Translations under genes and position numbers: made by a program
The notes under the pieces: generated by a model
Told to the model about the DNA's origin: nothing
Seen by the model: only the letters and a program-made list of their open reading frames with translations
The model's database searches: none
Shown: positions 8,063 through 15,574 of the stretch, piece by piece
Layout: every line of letters begins with the position of its first letter
Position numbering within the stretch: position 1 is the first letter of the stretch
NCBI GenBank assembly: GCA_002315505.1
Contig: DCGX01000004.1
Coordinates: forward strand, 443 to 25,038
DNA: 24,596 bases
DNA from: Ruminococcaceae bacterium UBA1767
GTDB lineage: Bacteria; Bacillota; Clostridia; Oscillospirales; Acutalibacteraceae
Direction: 5' to 3'

Positions 8063-9583
8063 ATGCATCAATATGTCGACACATATCTTGAACTTGAGGA
8101 CGTAAAAAATAACAATCCGTTTATCGGCAGAGAGCCGGATTTTTCAACTCTTCCGACCTTTGAAGATAATAAAAATAAGTTGCCCGAGCCGATTTGGGAA
8201 AATCACGAAAAAAGCATCGAAGCATACTACAAGGCATGGCAGATTGCATTTTCAAATCTCGGCAAACCGACCGAGCAAAATGGTTTTGTTTCTCCGTACA
8301 TTGATGCCGCATTCAGCCACGATATTTTTATGTGGGATTCGTGCTTTATGCTGATGTTTGGCAAGTACGGTGACAATGTTTTTAAATTCCAGGGAACACT
8401 CGACGATTTTTATTGCAAGCAGATGAAGGACGGATTTATTTCCCGTCAGATAAGCGAGGAAACAGGCTATGCTAAATTTCATCGACTTGACCCTGTCAGC
8501 ACAGGACCCGAAATTCTTGCGTGGTGTGAGTGGCAGTATTATCAGAATTACGGCGATAAGGAGCGACTTCGTGATGTTTATTATCCGTTGCTTTGCTATC
8601 ACAGATGGATGAAAACATATCACCGCTGGAAGGACGGCTCGTACTGGTCAAGCGGTTGGGGCTGCGGAATGGACAATATGCCACGTCACGATTTGCGGCC
8701 TGTTGCGTGTAAAGAGGACTGGCAGCTCGAAACCTTCCATCATAGCTTTATGTCGTGGATTGATGCAAATTGTCAGGCGGTTCTGTCCTGCAAGGAGCTT
8801 TTGAAAATGGCGAAGGAGCTTGACATCGAAGACGGTGTTGAGGAGCTTGAAAAGGAAGTTGAGTTTCTCACAAAATTCATTAATGAAAAAATGTGGAATG
8901 AGGAAGATAAATTCTACTACGATTTAATGAGTGATGACGAGCATCTGAGAGTAAAAACCGTGGCAGGCTACTGGGCAATGCTCGCTGACGTTGTGCCTGA
9001 AGAAAGACTTGATGATTTTACGGCTCATCTTGAAAACGAAAATGAATTCAAAAGAGCGCACAGAGTAAATACACTTTCTGCCGACCACTGCGACTACAAC
9101 CCGAAGGGCGGTTACTGGAATGGCTCTGTATGGGCACCGACTAACTATATGATTTTAAGCGGACTTACTCAAAAGGGCAAGCACGATTTAGCATACGATA
9201 TTGCACTCAATCATTATGATTGTATGCTGAAGGTTTACGAAGAAACAGGAACGTTTTGGGAAAACTATGCACCCGATTTTATCGAGAAGGGAATTACCTC
9301 AAAAGGAGATTTTGTCGGCTGGACGGGAATAATTCCGATTACCGTTTTCATCGAATATATTCTCGGAATTCAGGTTATGGCGGATAAAAAAGAAATCGTG
9401 TGGCGGATACATAACCTTGAAAAGCACGGAATCAAGAAAATTCCCGTCGGCAGAAATGTGTTTGCGGATTTAATCTGTGAAAAGAGAAATTCCGCAGATG
9501 AAAAACCGATTGTTACAGTAAATTGTGATGAAAAAATCAAGGTTACTGTAATTTATGACGGAGATAAAATATTTACAATTTAA
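8063..9583 (+). CDS. Intracellular GH63/GH37-like (clan GH-G) glycoside hydrolase
   Basis: A 506-residue protein without a signal peptide, with an (alpha/alpha)6-barrel pattern typical of GH63, GH37 trehalase and mannosylglycerate hydrolases. Diagnostic blocks are SHDIFMWDSCFMLMFGKY (85-102), WGCGMDNMPRHD (199-210), GGYWNGSVWAPTNYMILSGL (349-368) and TGTFWENYAPD (395-405). By analogy with characterised clan members, D204 is the probable general acid and E400 the probable base. It would cut an alpha-linked glucoside, trehalose-like sugar or glycosyl-glycerate after import. Start ATG 8063 has GAGGA upstream and follows the ABC-F stop by two bases. It is partner to the GPH symporter at 4613. The last 70 residues look like a beta-rich cap. 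The family is sure; the substrate is open. Confidence 0.87.
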   Translation: MHQYVDTYLELEDVKNNNPFIGREPDFSTLPTFEDNKNKLPEPIWENHEKSIEAYYKAWQIAFSNLGKPTEQNGFVSPYIDAAFSHDIFMWDSCFMLMFGKYGDNVFKFQGTLDDFYCKQMKDGFISRQISEETGYAKFHRLDPVSTGPEILAWCEWQYYQNYGDKERLRDVYYPLLCYHRWMKTYHRWKDGSYWSSGWGCGMDNMPRHDLRPVACKEDWQLETFHHSFMSWIDANCQAVLSCKELLKMAKELDIEDGVEELEKEVEFLTKFINEKMWNEEDKFYYDLMSDDEHLRVKTVAGYWAMLADVVPEERLDDFTAHLENENEFKRAHRVNTLSADHCDYNPKGGYWNGSVWAPTNYMILSGLTQKGKHDLAYDIALNHYDCMLKVYEETGTFWENYAPDFIEKGITSKGDFVGWTGIIPITVFIEYILGIQVMADKKEIVWRIHNLEKHGIKKIPVGRNVFADLICEKRNSADEKPIVTVNCDEKIKVTVIYDGDKIFTI

Positions 9584-9599
9584 CAAAAGGAGAATGATT

Positions 9600-10430
9600 A
9601 TGAAAAAGAAATTCGCAGAGATTTTATGCATTGTTGTTACATTGTGCATAGTGTTCGTGGCAACATTTCCCACGGCATCATCTTTTTTAAAAGGTGATAT
9701 GAATGGTGATGGAAAAGTAAATTCGTCGGATGCGCTGATAATTCTTCAAATTGCGGTCGGACTTATCGACCAGCCGACGGAAGACGAAACAACAGATAAC
9801 ACAATGGTTCAGGGTGACATTGAGAATTATTCAAAGGCAGAAGTTGTTAACTACTACAACAAGTGCCTTAAAGAGTCATATGCAAAGAAGCTCAAGGCAA
9901 AGAAGACAGAAACAATTACAATCGTTCTTGACAGCTCAAGTGCAGGTAGTATTGTAACAAACTTTATAAATAACACAATCATTCCTAAGTATGCAGGAAC
10001 GAAGGAATATGAAAGAGAATTTATGAACGGAGTAAGTGATGAATGCAAACTCACAGAATTTGCTTTACCATACAGCCTTACAGCTGACGGTGCAAAGGCA
10101 GCTAAGATTACAAAGAACGGTTCAAACTATGTAATCACAATCAATGTTGTTGCCGAAACATCAACACTTTCAAATCCGCCGAAGTACAACACAATGTGTG
10201 CACATCCGCTTGACCTTGCTACAGTTGACATCAGCCCTGCAACAGTTACAAAGGTAGACTTCTCATATCCGGGAACAACACTTACAGCTACTGTTGATGC
10301 AAACGGAAAGGTTCTTTCAACAGCTATTGAGCAGCCTCTCAGCGCTACGGGTGAAGGAAAGCTCGGTATCACAATTTCAGCTGCTCTTCATGGTTCACTT
10401 GAACAGACGGTTAACTTTATATATCTTTAA
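9600..10430 (+). CDS. Secreted protein with single dockerin-like Ca2+ repeat
   Basis: A 276-residue protein, last gene of the XRE-symporter-ABC-F-glycosidase operon, 16 bases after the glycosidase stop. A type I signal peptide covers residues 1 to about 27 (MKKK, hydrophobic core 8-22, TASS). Right after it, GDMNGDGKVNSSDALIILQ (32-50) is a textbook dockerin type I F-hand: D33, N35, D37, K39, N41 and D44 occupy the calcium-loop positions. Only one repeat is present, whereas cellulosomal dockerins have two. The remaining 215 residues are Lys/Thr-rich, start helical (YSKAEVVNYYNKCLKESYAK) and become beta-rich; I do not recognise the family. ATG 9600 was chosen over an ATG at 9594 because AGGAG lies 7 bases upstream. 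The dockerin-like call is sure; the function is unknown. Confidence 0.8.
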   Translation: MKKKFAEILCIVVTLCIVFVATFPTASSFLKGDMNGDGKVNSSDALIILQIAVGLIDQPTEDETTDNTMVQGDIENYSKAEVVNYYNKCLKESYAKKLKAKKTETITIVLDSSSAGSIVTNFINNTIIPKYAGTKEYEREFMNGVSDECKLTEFALPYSLTADGAKAAKITKNGSNYVITINVVAETSTLSNPPKYNTMCAHPLDLATVDISPATVTKVDFSYPGTTLTATVDANGKVLSTAIEQPLSATGEGKLGITISAALHGSLEQTVNFIYL

Positions 10431-10468
10431 TGATTCTTTAATTCTTTGAATAAATTATTATACACGTA

Positions 10469-10494
10469 TTGTAGGGCATGGGCTTTGCTCCTGC
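10469..10494 (+). repeat. Degenerate GTAGGG... hairpin repeat
   Basis: GCATGGGC (10476-10483), a TTT loop and GCTCCTGC (10487-10494) form an eight-position stem with one mismatch and one wobble, preceded by TTGTAGG. It resembles the TGTAGGGGCGGG...CCCGCC repeats found between genes in many gut Clostridia. That resemblance is from memory and was not searched. Confidence 0.45.
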
Positions 10495-10526
10495 TTGTTT
10501 TCGAAGCAAATCCTGTTACGCACAAT

Positions 10527-10550
10527 GAGATTCTTTGTTCAGTATGACAT
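10527..10550 (-). repeat. Inverted copy of the TGTCATTCTGA...GAAGAATC repeat
   Basis: The reverse complement reads ATGTCATACTGAACAAAG then AATCTC. It is a shortened, degenerate version of the two direct copies at 10571 and 10675, in the opposite orientation. Confidence 0.6.
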
Positions 10551-10570
10551 TCTTTAATTTTGTACAATTA

Positions 10571-10603
10571 TGTCATTCTGAGGAGCGTGCGACGAAGAAT
10601 CTC
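10571..10603 (+). repeat. TGTCATTCTGAGGAGC...GACGAAGAATC repeat, copy 2
   Basis: A 33-base copy. The first 16 bases and the GACGAAGAATC end are identical to the copy at 10675-10708. ATTCT (10575-10579) and AGAAT (10596-10600) can pair at the ends, so the element is an imperfect palindrome. It is not coding in either direction. Confidence 0.8.
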
Positions 10604-10613
10604 AAGAACAAAC

Positions 10614-10672
10614 AATCCCTCCGTCTTTGACTTCGTCAAATCCACCTCCCTTTACACAAGGAGGCTGAAAGG
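10614..10672 (+). repeat. Hairpin element between the two TGTCATTCTGA copies
   Basis: It contains TTTGAC-TTC-GTCAAA (10626-10640) and CCTCC (10645-10649) facing GGAGG (10660-10664) around TTTACACAA. A second CCTCC at 10618-10622 could pair with the same GGAGG. No U-tract follows, so it is not a terminator. It resembles a second intergenic repeat family of gut Clostridia (CCTCCCTTTACACAAGGGAGG type). Confidence 0.55.
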
Positions 10673-10674
10673 TA

Positions 10675-10708
10675 TGTCATTCTGAGGAGCAAGGTGACGA
10701 AGAATCCC
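10675..10708 (+). repeat. TGTCATTCTGAGGAGC...GACGAAGAATC repeat, copy 3
   Basis: A 34-base copy that differs from copy 2 only in its centre (AAGGT instead of GTGC) and in one base near the end. It lies 104 bases after copy 2 in the same orientation. Confidence 0.8.
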
Positions 10709-10767
10709 GACAATCGGATTAGTTTTCGCCATCATTTTTGTGAAGAGTCTAAAATCAAAAAATCTTT

Positions 10768-10794
10768 CTCCTGTCATTTCGGCAGGAGTTTTTT
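10768..10794 (+). terminator. Intrinsic terminator downstream of the sugar operon
   Basis: Stem CTCCTGTC (10768-10775) with GGCAGGAG (10781-10788), eight pairs including one T-G wobble, a five-base loop, then T6 (10789-10794). It is the first convincing terminator after the gene ending at 10430, so that transcript would carry the repeat cluster in its 3' UTR. Confidence 0.8.
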
Positions 10795-10879
10795 AATGTT
10801 CACAAAAAATTAATTTTTACATAAAACTTGCATAATAAAAAAGATGAATAATAATTACAATAAAATGTAACAAAAGTAT

Positions 10880-10907
10880 TTGCAAAAATATTCAGAAGTG
10901 CTATAAT
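10880..10907 (+). promoter_or_regulatory. Promoter of the transporter-ABC-nadD-leuS gene run
   Basis: TTGCAA (10880-10885), a 16-base spacer and TATAAT (10902-10907), with TG at 10899-10900 as extended -10. The 5' leader to the ATG at 10958 is about 45 bases. It is the only clear promoter seen before leuS. Confidence 0.65.
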
Positions 10908-10957
10908 AGTATAAATTCGGGCATTTTTGTCTGATTCCAATTGAAAGGATTGTTATT

Positions 10958-12493
10958 ATGGCTGAAAAAGTTAATAAACTTAAGCTGAATTACGGCAGAA
11001 CGATTTTAATCGGCTTCGGTTTTATGGGTTGTATGCTCCTATGGTCAGTGTATAATTCCTACGTTCCCGTAATGCTTCGTGCTAAATTTACTGAGATTTT
11101 TGCAGGTGATAATGCATTTATTAATTTCATCAACGACCATTCGTGGCTCAGCTGGGTTTCGGTTGCATTGATTGTTAACGCAGTTATGACCATCGATAAT
11201 ATTTTCGGTGTTATTTTCCAACCGTTCTTCGGTAAGAAGAGCGACCGCACTCGTTCAAAGCTCGGCAAGAGATTACCGTACATTGTGGTTTGTATGCCGA
11301 TTTGTGCGCTGTTTTTCTCGTTTATTCCTATTGCCGCAACAATTAAGGCGGCAGGACTCAGCATACTTCTTATGATGAGTGTTATTATTTGCTTTAACTT
11401 CACTATGTCGATATGGCGTTCACCCGTTGTTTCGGTTATGCCTGACTTCACTCCGTCGGAGCTTCAGTCAGACGCTAATGCCGTTATCAACATCATGGGC
11501 GGTGTCGGTCAGATGGTTGGCTTCGTTATCGGTACAATTGCCGCCGCTGTTTCGGGTATCTTAGGCTTTGCCGAAATCAGCAGTGCGTTGAAGGCAAAGA
11601 CCAATGACCTCGGTCAGATTGTTGACGAGTCGAAGAATCTTATTCTTAAAAACGGTGAGCCTCAGTACGTAAATTATTCACCCGTATTTATCGTTACAGC
11701 AGTGATTGCTGTGCTGTGCATCGTTGTTTTGCTCGCATTCTATAAGAAGAATAAGCAGTATGACCTTTCGGCTGAGGTCGGCTTTGACGGAGAAGATGAC
11801 GGCAAAAAGGCAAAGGTAAAAATCAAGAATCTTCCTATTTCAAAGGCAGAGAAGAAGAGCCTTATGGTTATGCTCGCTTCACTTTTCCTTATTAATAACG
11901 CAACAGAAGCTATCATTCCGAACTTTACGAATTTTGCAAATACTACTCTTCACGTTGCTCCGATTTATTCAACCCTGATGATGGCTGTTTTTGCCGTTTC
12001 ACTCGCATTGTTCGGAATTCCTGCAGGTGTTCTCGGAAGAAAGCTCGGCAGAAAAAAGACAATCATGCTCGGACTTGCCGTTATTGTCGTAATGTTTGCA
12101 ATTTACATCACGGTTTCTCAGGTGCTTCCTGCAAACGCTGACGGCAGTGTTAATAAATTTACATGGATTGCCCTGTGGGTAGCTCTTGTTATCGGCGGTG
12201 CGGCAATCGGCTGCATCAACATCAACACACTTCCGCTTGTACTTGCAATCGGCGGCAGAGAGTATGTTGGTACTTTCACAGGCTATTATTACACGGCAAC
12301 ATTCTCGGCAGCTGTTACAGGCCCGATTCTTTGCGGTCTTGTAATCGGTTTGTTCAACGAGGATTATAACTATATGTTCCTGTTCTGCGCAATTATGTTC
12401 GCAATCGGTCTTGCAGTTGTATCTCAGGTTAAGCATGGCGAAACAACTGACATCACTGAAGAAGAAATGAAGCAGGCGGCAATGAATGACTAA
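10958..12493 (+). CDS. MFS sugar transporter, GPH/SLC45-like
   Basis: A 511-residue, about 12-helix transporter. The loop after helix 2 carries FFGKKSDRTRSKLGKRLPYI, the GxxSDRTRSxxGxRxP motif typical of GPH and sucrose-type (SLC45) carriers. Helix 4-5 has FTMSIWRSPVVSVMPDFTPS, and there is a charged central loop of about 40 residues (YKKNKQYDLSAEVGF...). The probable substrate is a di- or oligosaccharide taken up with H+ or Na+. AAAGGA is 9 bases before the ATG. It is related in type but not closely similar to the symporter at 4613. Genes after it (ABC exporter, nadD) do not suggest a sugar pathway, so its link to them may be only positional. The gap to the next gene is 32 bases with no terminator. 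Confidence 0.88.
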   Translation: MAEKVNKLKLNYGRTILIGFGFMGCMLLWSVYNSYVPVMLRAKFTEIFAGDNAFINFINDHSWLSWVSVALIVNAVMTIDNIFGVIFQPFFGKKSDRTRSKLGKRLPYIVVCMPICALFFSFIPIAATIKAAGLSILLMMSVIICFNFTMSIWRSPVVSVMPDFTPSELQSDANAVINIMGGVGQMVGFVIGTIAAAVSGILGFAEISSALKAKTNDLGQIVDESKNLILKNGEPQYVNYSPVFIVTAVIAVLCIVVLLAFYKKNKQYDLSAEVGFDGEDDGKKAKVKIKNLPISKAEKKSLMVMLASLFLINNATEAIIPNFTNFANTTLHVAPIYSTLMMAVFAVSLALFGIPAGVLGRKLGRKKTIMLGLAVIVVMFAIYITVSQVLPANADGSVNKFTWIALWVALVIGGAAIGCININTLPLVLAIGGREYVGTFTGYYYTATFSAAVTGPILCGLVIGLFNEDYNYMFLFCAIMFAIGLAVVSQVKHGETTDITEEEMKQAAMND

Positions 12494-12525
12494 TTTTCCC
12501 GAAGACGGGATTGGAGGATTAATTA

Positions 12526-13227
12526 ATGGAGACTTTGCTTAAGGTCAAAAACTTGCAGAAAAGTTATGGTGACCACGCAGTTTTAAAGGGTGTTTCTTAC
12601 GAAATTCCACGTGGTAAAATCATCGGACTTCTCGGTCCTAACGGATGCGGAAAGACATCAATGATTAAGTCGATTGTCGGACTTATCAACGATTACAAGG
12701 GTTCAATTCTTATTAACGGTCAGAACCCCGGTGTTGAATCAAAAAAGATTATCGCTTATCTTCCCGAAAAGAGCTTCCTCGCTCCGTGGATGACACCGAA
12801 GAGTGCTATTAACTATATGGCGGATTTCTATAAGAATTTCGATAAGGAAAAGGCTATTCACATGGCTGAAACCTTCCAGCTTCCTATGAAGCAGAAAATC
12901 AAGACTATGTCAAAGGGTCAGCAGGAAAAATTACAGCTTCTGCTTGTTATGAGCAGAAAGGCTGATTTGTACATTCTTGACGAGCCTCTCGGCGGTGTTG
13001 ACCTTGTTTCGAGAGAATTTATTCTTGATACAATTATGAAAAATCATGCAGAGAACTCAACAATTCTACTTTCAACACATCTTATTTATGATATTGAAAA
13101 GGTGCTTGACAGAGTTATGATGATTAAGGACGGACTTCTTGTTGTCAATACTGATGTTGAGAAAATCACTAATGACGGAAAGACCGTTGAAGATTTGTTC
13201 AGGGAGGTGTTCAGATATGTTGGGTAA
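12526..13227 (+). CDS. ABC transporter ATP-binding protein (YtrB/BcrA-like)
   Basis: A 233-residue ATPase subunit of an ABC exporter. Walker A is GPNGCGKTS (37-45), the signature is MSKGQQEKL (128-136, a degenerate LSGGQ usual in the YtrB/BcrA group), Walker B is LYILDEPLGGVD (148-159) and the switch is H185. The Q-loop position reads YLPEKS, as often in this group, without the usual Gln. GGAGG precedes the ATG. The last 11 bases overlap the permease gene, so the two products form one complex. Exporters of this type move peptides, lipids or antibiotics; the cargo is unknown. No GntR regulator, which often accompanies them, is next to it. Confidence 0.9.
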   Translation: METLLKVKNLQKSYGDHAVLKGVSYEIPRGKIIGLLGPNGCGKTSMIKSIVGLINDYKGSILINGQNPGVESKKIIAYLPEKSFLAPWMTPKSAINYMADFYKNFDKEKAIHMAETFQLPMKQKIKTMSKGQQEKLQLLLVMSRKADLYILDEPLGGVDLVSREFILDTIMKNHAENSTILLSTHLIYDIEKVLDRVMMIKDGLLVVNTDVEKITNDGKTVEDLFREVFRYVG

Positions 13228-14041
13228 GCTCTTAAAAAATGAATTCATCGCAACAGGCAGAATTATGGGCGTTGTGTACGGCGTTATCGGAATACTTCTT
13301 GCTTATATTTTAGGCTCATATGCAATTAATCGTGACGAGGCAACTACGGCACAGGCTCTGGGCATTACGGTTTTGATTCTTATTGCATCGTGCAACATCT
13401 TCTTTACGGCTATTATAATGATTATGAATTTTCAGAAGTCGCTTTACAGTGACCAGGGATATCTGAGCTTCACGCTTCCTGTCAAAGGCTCAACGCTTCT
13501 TCATTCAAAGGTTATTACATCGGTTGTATGGTTTGTAGTATCTGTTCTTGTTCTTGTCGGAAGCAGTGTTATCGTTTTCCTTACATTTAAAGAGGACATT
13601 CTCGGTGAAGAAACCTACAGTATGGTTGAAACCTTTGCTCCGATGCTTCTTCAGGGCAAGTCAATCGCAACAATTATCACAACAGTTCTTATTATGATTA
13701 TTTCATATTTCATTAAAATGACAATGATTACTGTTGAGCTTTATTTTGCAATTTCACTTGCAAATACAAGATTGTTCCAGAAGCATTATCTCATCTGGAC
13801 AATTGTATTTATTCTCGTAATTACATTTATCACAGGTCAGCTTTCAACTTTGTTTGCATCAAATGTTGACTTCGGATTTGAGGTTCTCGATAAGGGATTC
13901 TCACTTGTTACAAGTGCTGAGGACAGAACTACAGGCTCAGGCTTTGTTGATTTGACATCTGTTATTATTTCACTCATATTCGGTGCAGGCTTCTATTTCG
14001 GAACATTCTATGTAATGAACAAGAAGGTTAACATCAGCTGA
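13217..14041 (+). CDS. ABC transporter permease (ABC-2 type)
   Basis: A 274-residue integral membrane protein with about six helices. It starts MLGKLLKNEFIATGR, a short amphipathic segment, then helices near residues 17-38, 50-75, 95-125, 155-180, 195-215 and 245-268. The sequence between helices 2 and 3 (FQKSLYSDQGYLSFTLPVKG) is a conserved cytosolic coupling stretch in ABC-2 permeases of this group. ATG 13217 has GGGAGG 8-10 bases upstream inside the ATPase gene. An in-frame start further upstream would overlap that gene deeply and has no ribosome site. Its stop TGA shares one base with the nadD ATG (TGATG). It pairs with the ATPase at 12526. Confidence 0.85.
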   Translation: MLGKLLKNEFIATGRIMGVVYGVIGILLAYILGSYAINRDEATTAQALGITVLILIASCNIFFTAIIMIMNFQKSLYSDQGYLSFTLPVKGSTLLHSKVITSVVWFVVSVLVLVGSSVIVFLTFKEDILGEETYSMVETFAPMLLQGKSIATIITTVLIMIISYFIKMTMITVELYFAISLANTRLFQKHYLIWTIVFILVITFITGQLSTLFASNVDFGFEVLDKGFSLVTSAEDRTTGSGFVDLTSVIISLIFGAGFYFGTFYVMNKKVNIS

Positions 14042-14637
14042 TGCGTATCGGAATTTTCGGCGGAACCTTTGACCCGCCTCATTCAGGTCACAAAAAATAC
14101 GCCTGCGAATTTATCGACAGATTGTCTGTTGACAAATTGCTTGTAATTCCGACCTGCATACCACCGCATAAGGAATATGACGGGGTGTCGGGTGAGGACA
14201 GGTTTAATATGACGAAATTGCTCTTTTCCGATGTGGAAAAGGCGGTTGTCAGCGATATGGAAATTCGCAGAAACGGGAAGAGCTATACCTGTGACACGGT
14301 TAAGGAATTGTCACAGTTGTATCCCGATGACGAGCTGATATTTCTCATTGGCTCGGATATGCTTCTGAGCTTTCACACGTGGCGTGAGCCTCTGACGATT
14401 TTGAAATACGTTAAAATCTGTGCGGTCAGCCGTGAAAGTGATATTACAAAAGAAATGCTTTGCAGATATGTTGATGAATATTTCAGCGAGAATGCGGACA
14501 GATTTATTATCTGCGATTTTTCTCCGATTGAAATCAGCTCAACCGAGGTACGCAATGCAATTAAGGACAAAAAAGGCACGGACTTCATTTCAGATGAGGT
14601 TATGCAATACATTAAAGAAAAGGGGCTGTATCTTTGA
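14041..14637 (+). CDS. nadD: Nicotinate-nucleotide adenylyltransferase
   Basis: A 198-residue cytosolic enzyme that joins nicotinate mononucleotide and ATP to give deamido-NAD+, a necessary step in NAD synthesis. The nucleotidyltransferase signature GIFGGTFDPPHSGH (4-17) contains the HxGH catalytic site. NGKSYTCDTVKEL (78-90) and GSDMLLSFHTWRE (104-116) bind nicotinate mononucleotide, and ISSTEVR (165-171) is the second ATP-binding motif (usual form ISSTxIR). The length is normal. The start overlaps the permease stop by one base and the end overlaps yqeK by four bases. The order nadD-yqeK-rsfS is conserved in Firmicutes and supports the call. Confidence 0.97.
   Translation: MRIGIFGGTFDPPHSGHKKYACEFIDRLSVDKLLVIPTCIPPHKEYDGVSGEDRFNMTKLLFSDVEKAVVSDMEIRRNGKSYTCDTVKELSQLYPDDELIFLIGSDMLLSFHTWREPLTILKYVKICAVSRESDITKEMLCRYVDEYFSENADRFIICDFSPIEISSTEVRNAIKDKKGTDFISDEVMQYIKEKGLYL
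14620..14625 (+). promoter_or_regulatory. Ribosome site that fixes the TTG start of yqeK
   Basis: AAGGGG lies 8 bases before TTG 14634. No in-frame ATG follows until residue 56, well inside the catalytic domain, so this site decides the start. Confidence 0.7.
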
Positions 14638-15221
14638 ACGGATGGACAGACGAAAAGATAATAGAGCTTATACGTTCAAGATTGAAGCCTGACCGCTTTG
14701 AGCACAGCTTGAATGTTGCAGTCAGCGCAAGAGAGCTGGCACAGCGCTTCGGCGGTGACGAGGATAAAGCATACACAGCAGGACTTCTTCACGATGTGAT
14801 GAAAAATGCAAGCCATATCCAACAGCTTGAAGTAATGCAAAAAGCGGGAATCATTCCGACTAAAACAGAGCTTGCCAACACCAAGCTGTGGCACGCAATG
14901 GCAGGTGCGGCATACATCAAAACCGAAATGGGTATTGATGACGAGGAGATTATTCTTGCCGTACGTTATCACACTACGGGCAGAGCAGGTATGACCTTGC
15001 TTGAAAAGATAGTTTACCTTGCTGATTTTATTTCAGCTGAGAGAAATTATCCCGGTGTTGAGGAAATGCGTAAGCTATGTGAAAAGTCAATGGATGATGC
15101 AATTATTTATGCTCTTGATTTCTGTATACCGAATCTTGTTAAGAGCAGAAGAGTTGTACATCCCGACAGTATAGATTTATACAATGAGAAAATAATTAAC
15201 CAAGGAGGACAAAGTATATGA
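14634..15221 (+). CDS. yqeK: HD-domain Ap4A hydrolase YqeK (TTG start)
   Basis: A 195-residue HD-superfamily metal-dependent hydrolase. YqeK proteins split diadenosine tetraphosphate symmetrically into two ADP. Metal ligands are visible: H24 (RFEHSLNVA), H53-D54 (LLHDVMK), H87 (LWHAMAG), H113 (VRYHTTG) and D131 (YLADFIS). The start is TTG, overlapping the nadD stop (TTGA), supported by AAGGGG 8 bases upstream. The next methionine is at residue 56 and would remove H24. The stop overlaps the rsfS start (ATGA). It sits in the usual place between nadD and rsfS. In many Clostridia an LCP (LytR) gene lies between yqeK and rsfS; none is present here. Confidence 0.95.
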   Translation: MNGWTDEKIIELIRSRLKPDRFEHSLNVAVSARELAQRFGGDEDKAYTAGLLHDVMKNASHIQQLEVMQKAGIIPTKTELANTKLWHAMAGAAYIKTEMGIDDEEIILAVRYHTTGRAGMTLLEKIVYLADFISAERNYPGVEEMRKLCEKSMDDAIIYALDFCIPNLVKSRRVVHPDSIDLYNEKIINQGGQSI

Positions 15222-15574
15222 CAACACTTGAAAAAGCAAAAAGCATAGTTAAAATTCTTGACAATAAAAAGGCTGAGGACATCATTGTAATTGACACAAG
15301 AAAGCTGACAGTTGAGTCAGACTATTTTGTCATTGCTTCGGGTACATCAAACACTCACGTTCGTGCATTGGCGGACGAGGTTGATGATGAAATGAAAAAG
15401 CAGTATTCGGTCGAGGTTGACCACATTGAAGGCAGGGCTACAGGCTGGATTTTGCTTGATTATAACGATGTACTCGTACACGTTTTTGAACCGCAGGCAA
15501 GAGAATATTACAATATTGAGAGATTGTGGAGCGATGCCGACAGGGTTGACATCTCAGATATTGTTATCGACTAA
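15218..15574 (+). CDS. rsfS: Ribosomal silencing factor RsfS
   Basis: A 118-residue protein of the RsfS/YbeB/Iojap family. It binds ribosomal protein L14 (uL14) on the 50S subunit and blocks joining with 30S in slow growth. Conserved blocks: DYFVIASGTSNTHVRALADE (near residues 27-46), EGRATGWILLDYNDVLVHVF (about 67-86) and REYYNIERLWSDA (about 90-102). AAGGAGG (15202-15208) stands 9-10 bases before the ATG, inside yqeK, and start and stop overlap as ATGA. Leucyl-tRNA synthetase follows 24 bases later without a terminator. Confidence 0.96.
   Translation: MTTLEKAKSIVKILDNKKAEDIIVIDTRKLTVESDYFVIASGTSNTHVRALADEVDDEMKKQYSVEVDHIEGRATGWILLDYNDVLVHVFEPQAREYYNIERLWSDADRVDISDIVID

Larger units (their letters stand above)
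10431..10957. other. 527-base intergenic region rich in dispersed repeats
   Basis: No credible gene is seen here. From left to right it holds: an AT-rich start; a degenerate GTAGGGC/GCTCCTGC hairpin (10469-10494); an inverted TGTCAT...GAATCT repeat copy (10527-10550); a direct copy (10571-10603); a CCTCC/GGAGG hairpin element (10614-10672); another direct copy (10675-10708); a terminator (10768-10794); and the promoter of the next operon (10880-10907). Confidence 0.8.

Noticed and set aside
9555..9599. Longer N-terminus for the dockerin-like protein
   Set aside because: It would overlap the glycosidase end and put extra residues before a clean signal peptide; AGGAG fits ATG 9600.
9600..9780. 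Cellulosome scaffold attachment
   Set aside because: Only one dockerin repeat and no cohesin in the window; I report it as dockerin-like only.
10527..10708. CRISPR array
   Set aside because: The three copies differ in orientation, length and spacing, and no cas genes are near; they are dispersed intergenic repeats.
11999..12436. Antisense gene opposite the MFS transporter
   Set aside because: The reading frame is Cys- and His-rich with odd composition and no ribosome site, the usual shadow of a membrane protein gene; the same holds for other long antisense frames such as 8252-8623 and 20894-21349.
12497..12510. Terminator between the second sugar transporter and the ABC ATPase
   Set aside because: TCCCG-AAGA-CGGGA is only five pairs and is followed by the ribosome site, not by a U-tract.
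13139..13216. Longer N-terminus for the ABC permease
   Set aside because: It overlaps the ATPase gene by almost 90 bases and has no ribosome site; ATG 13217 has GGGAGG.
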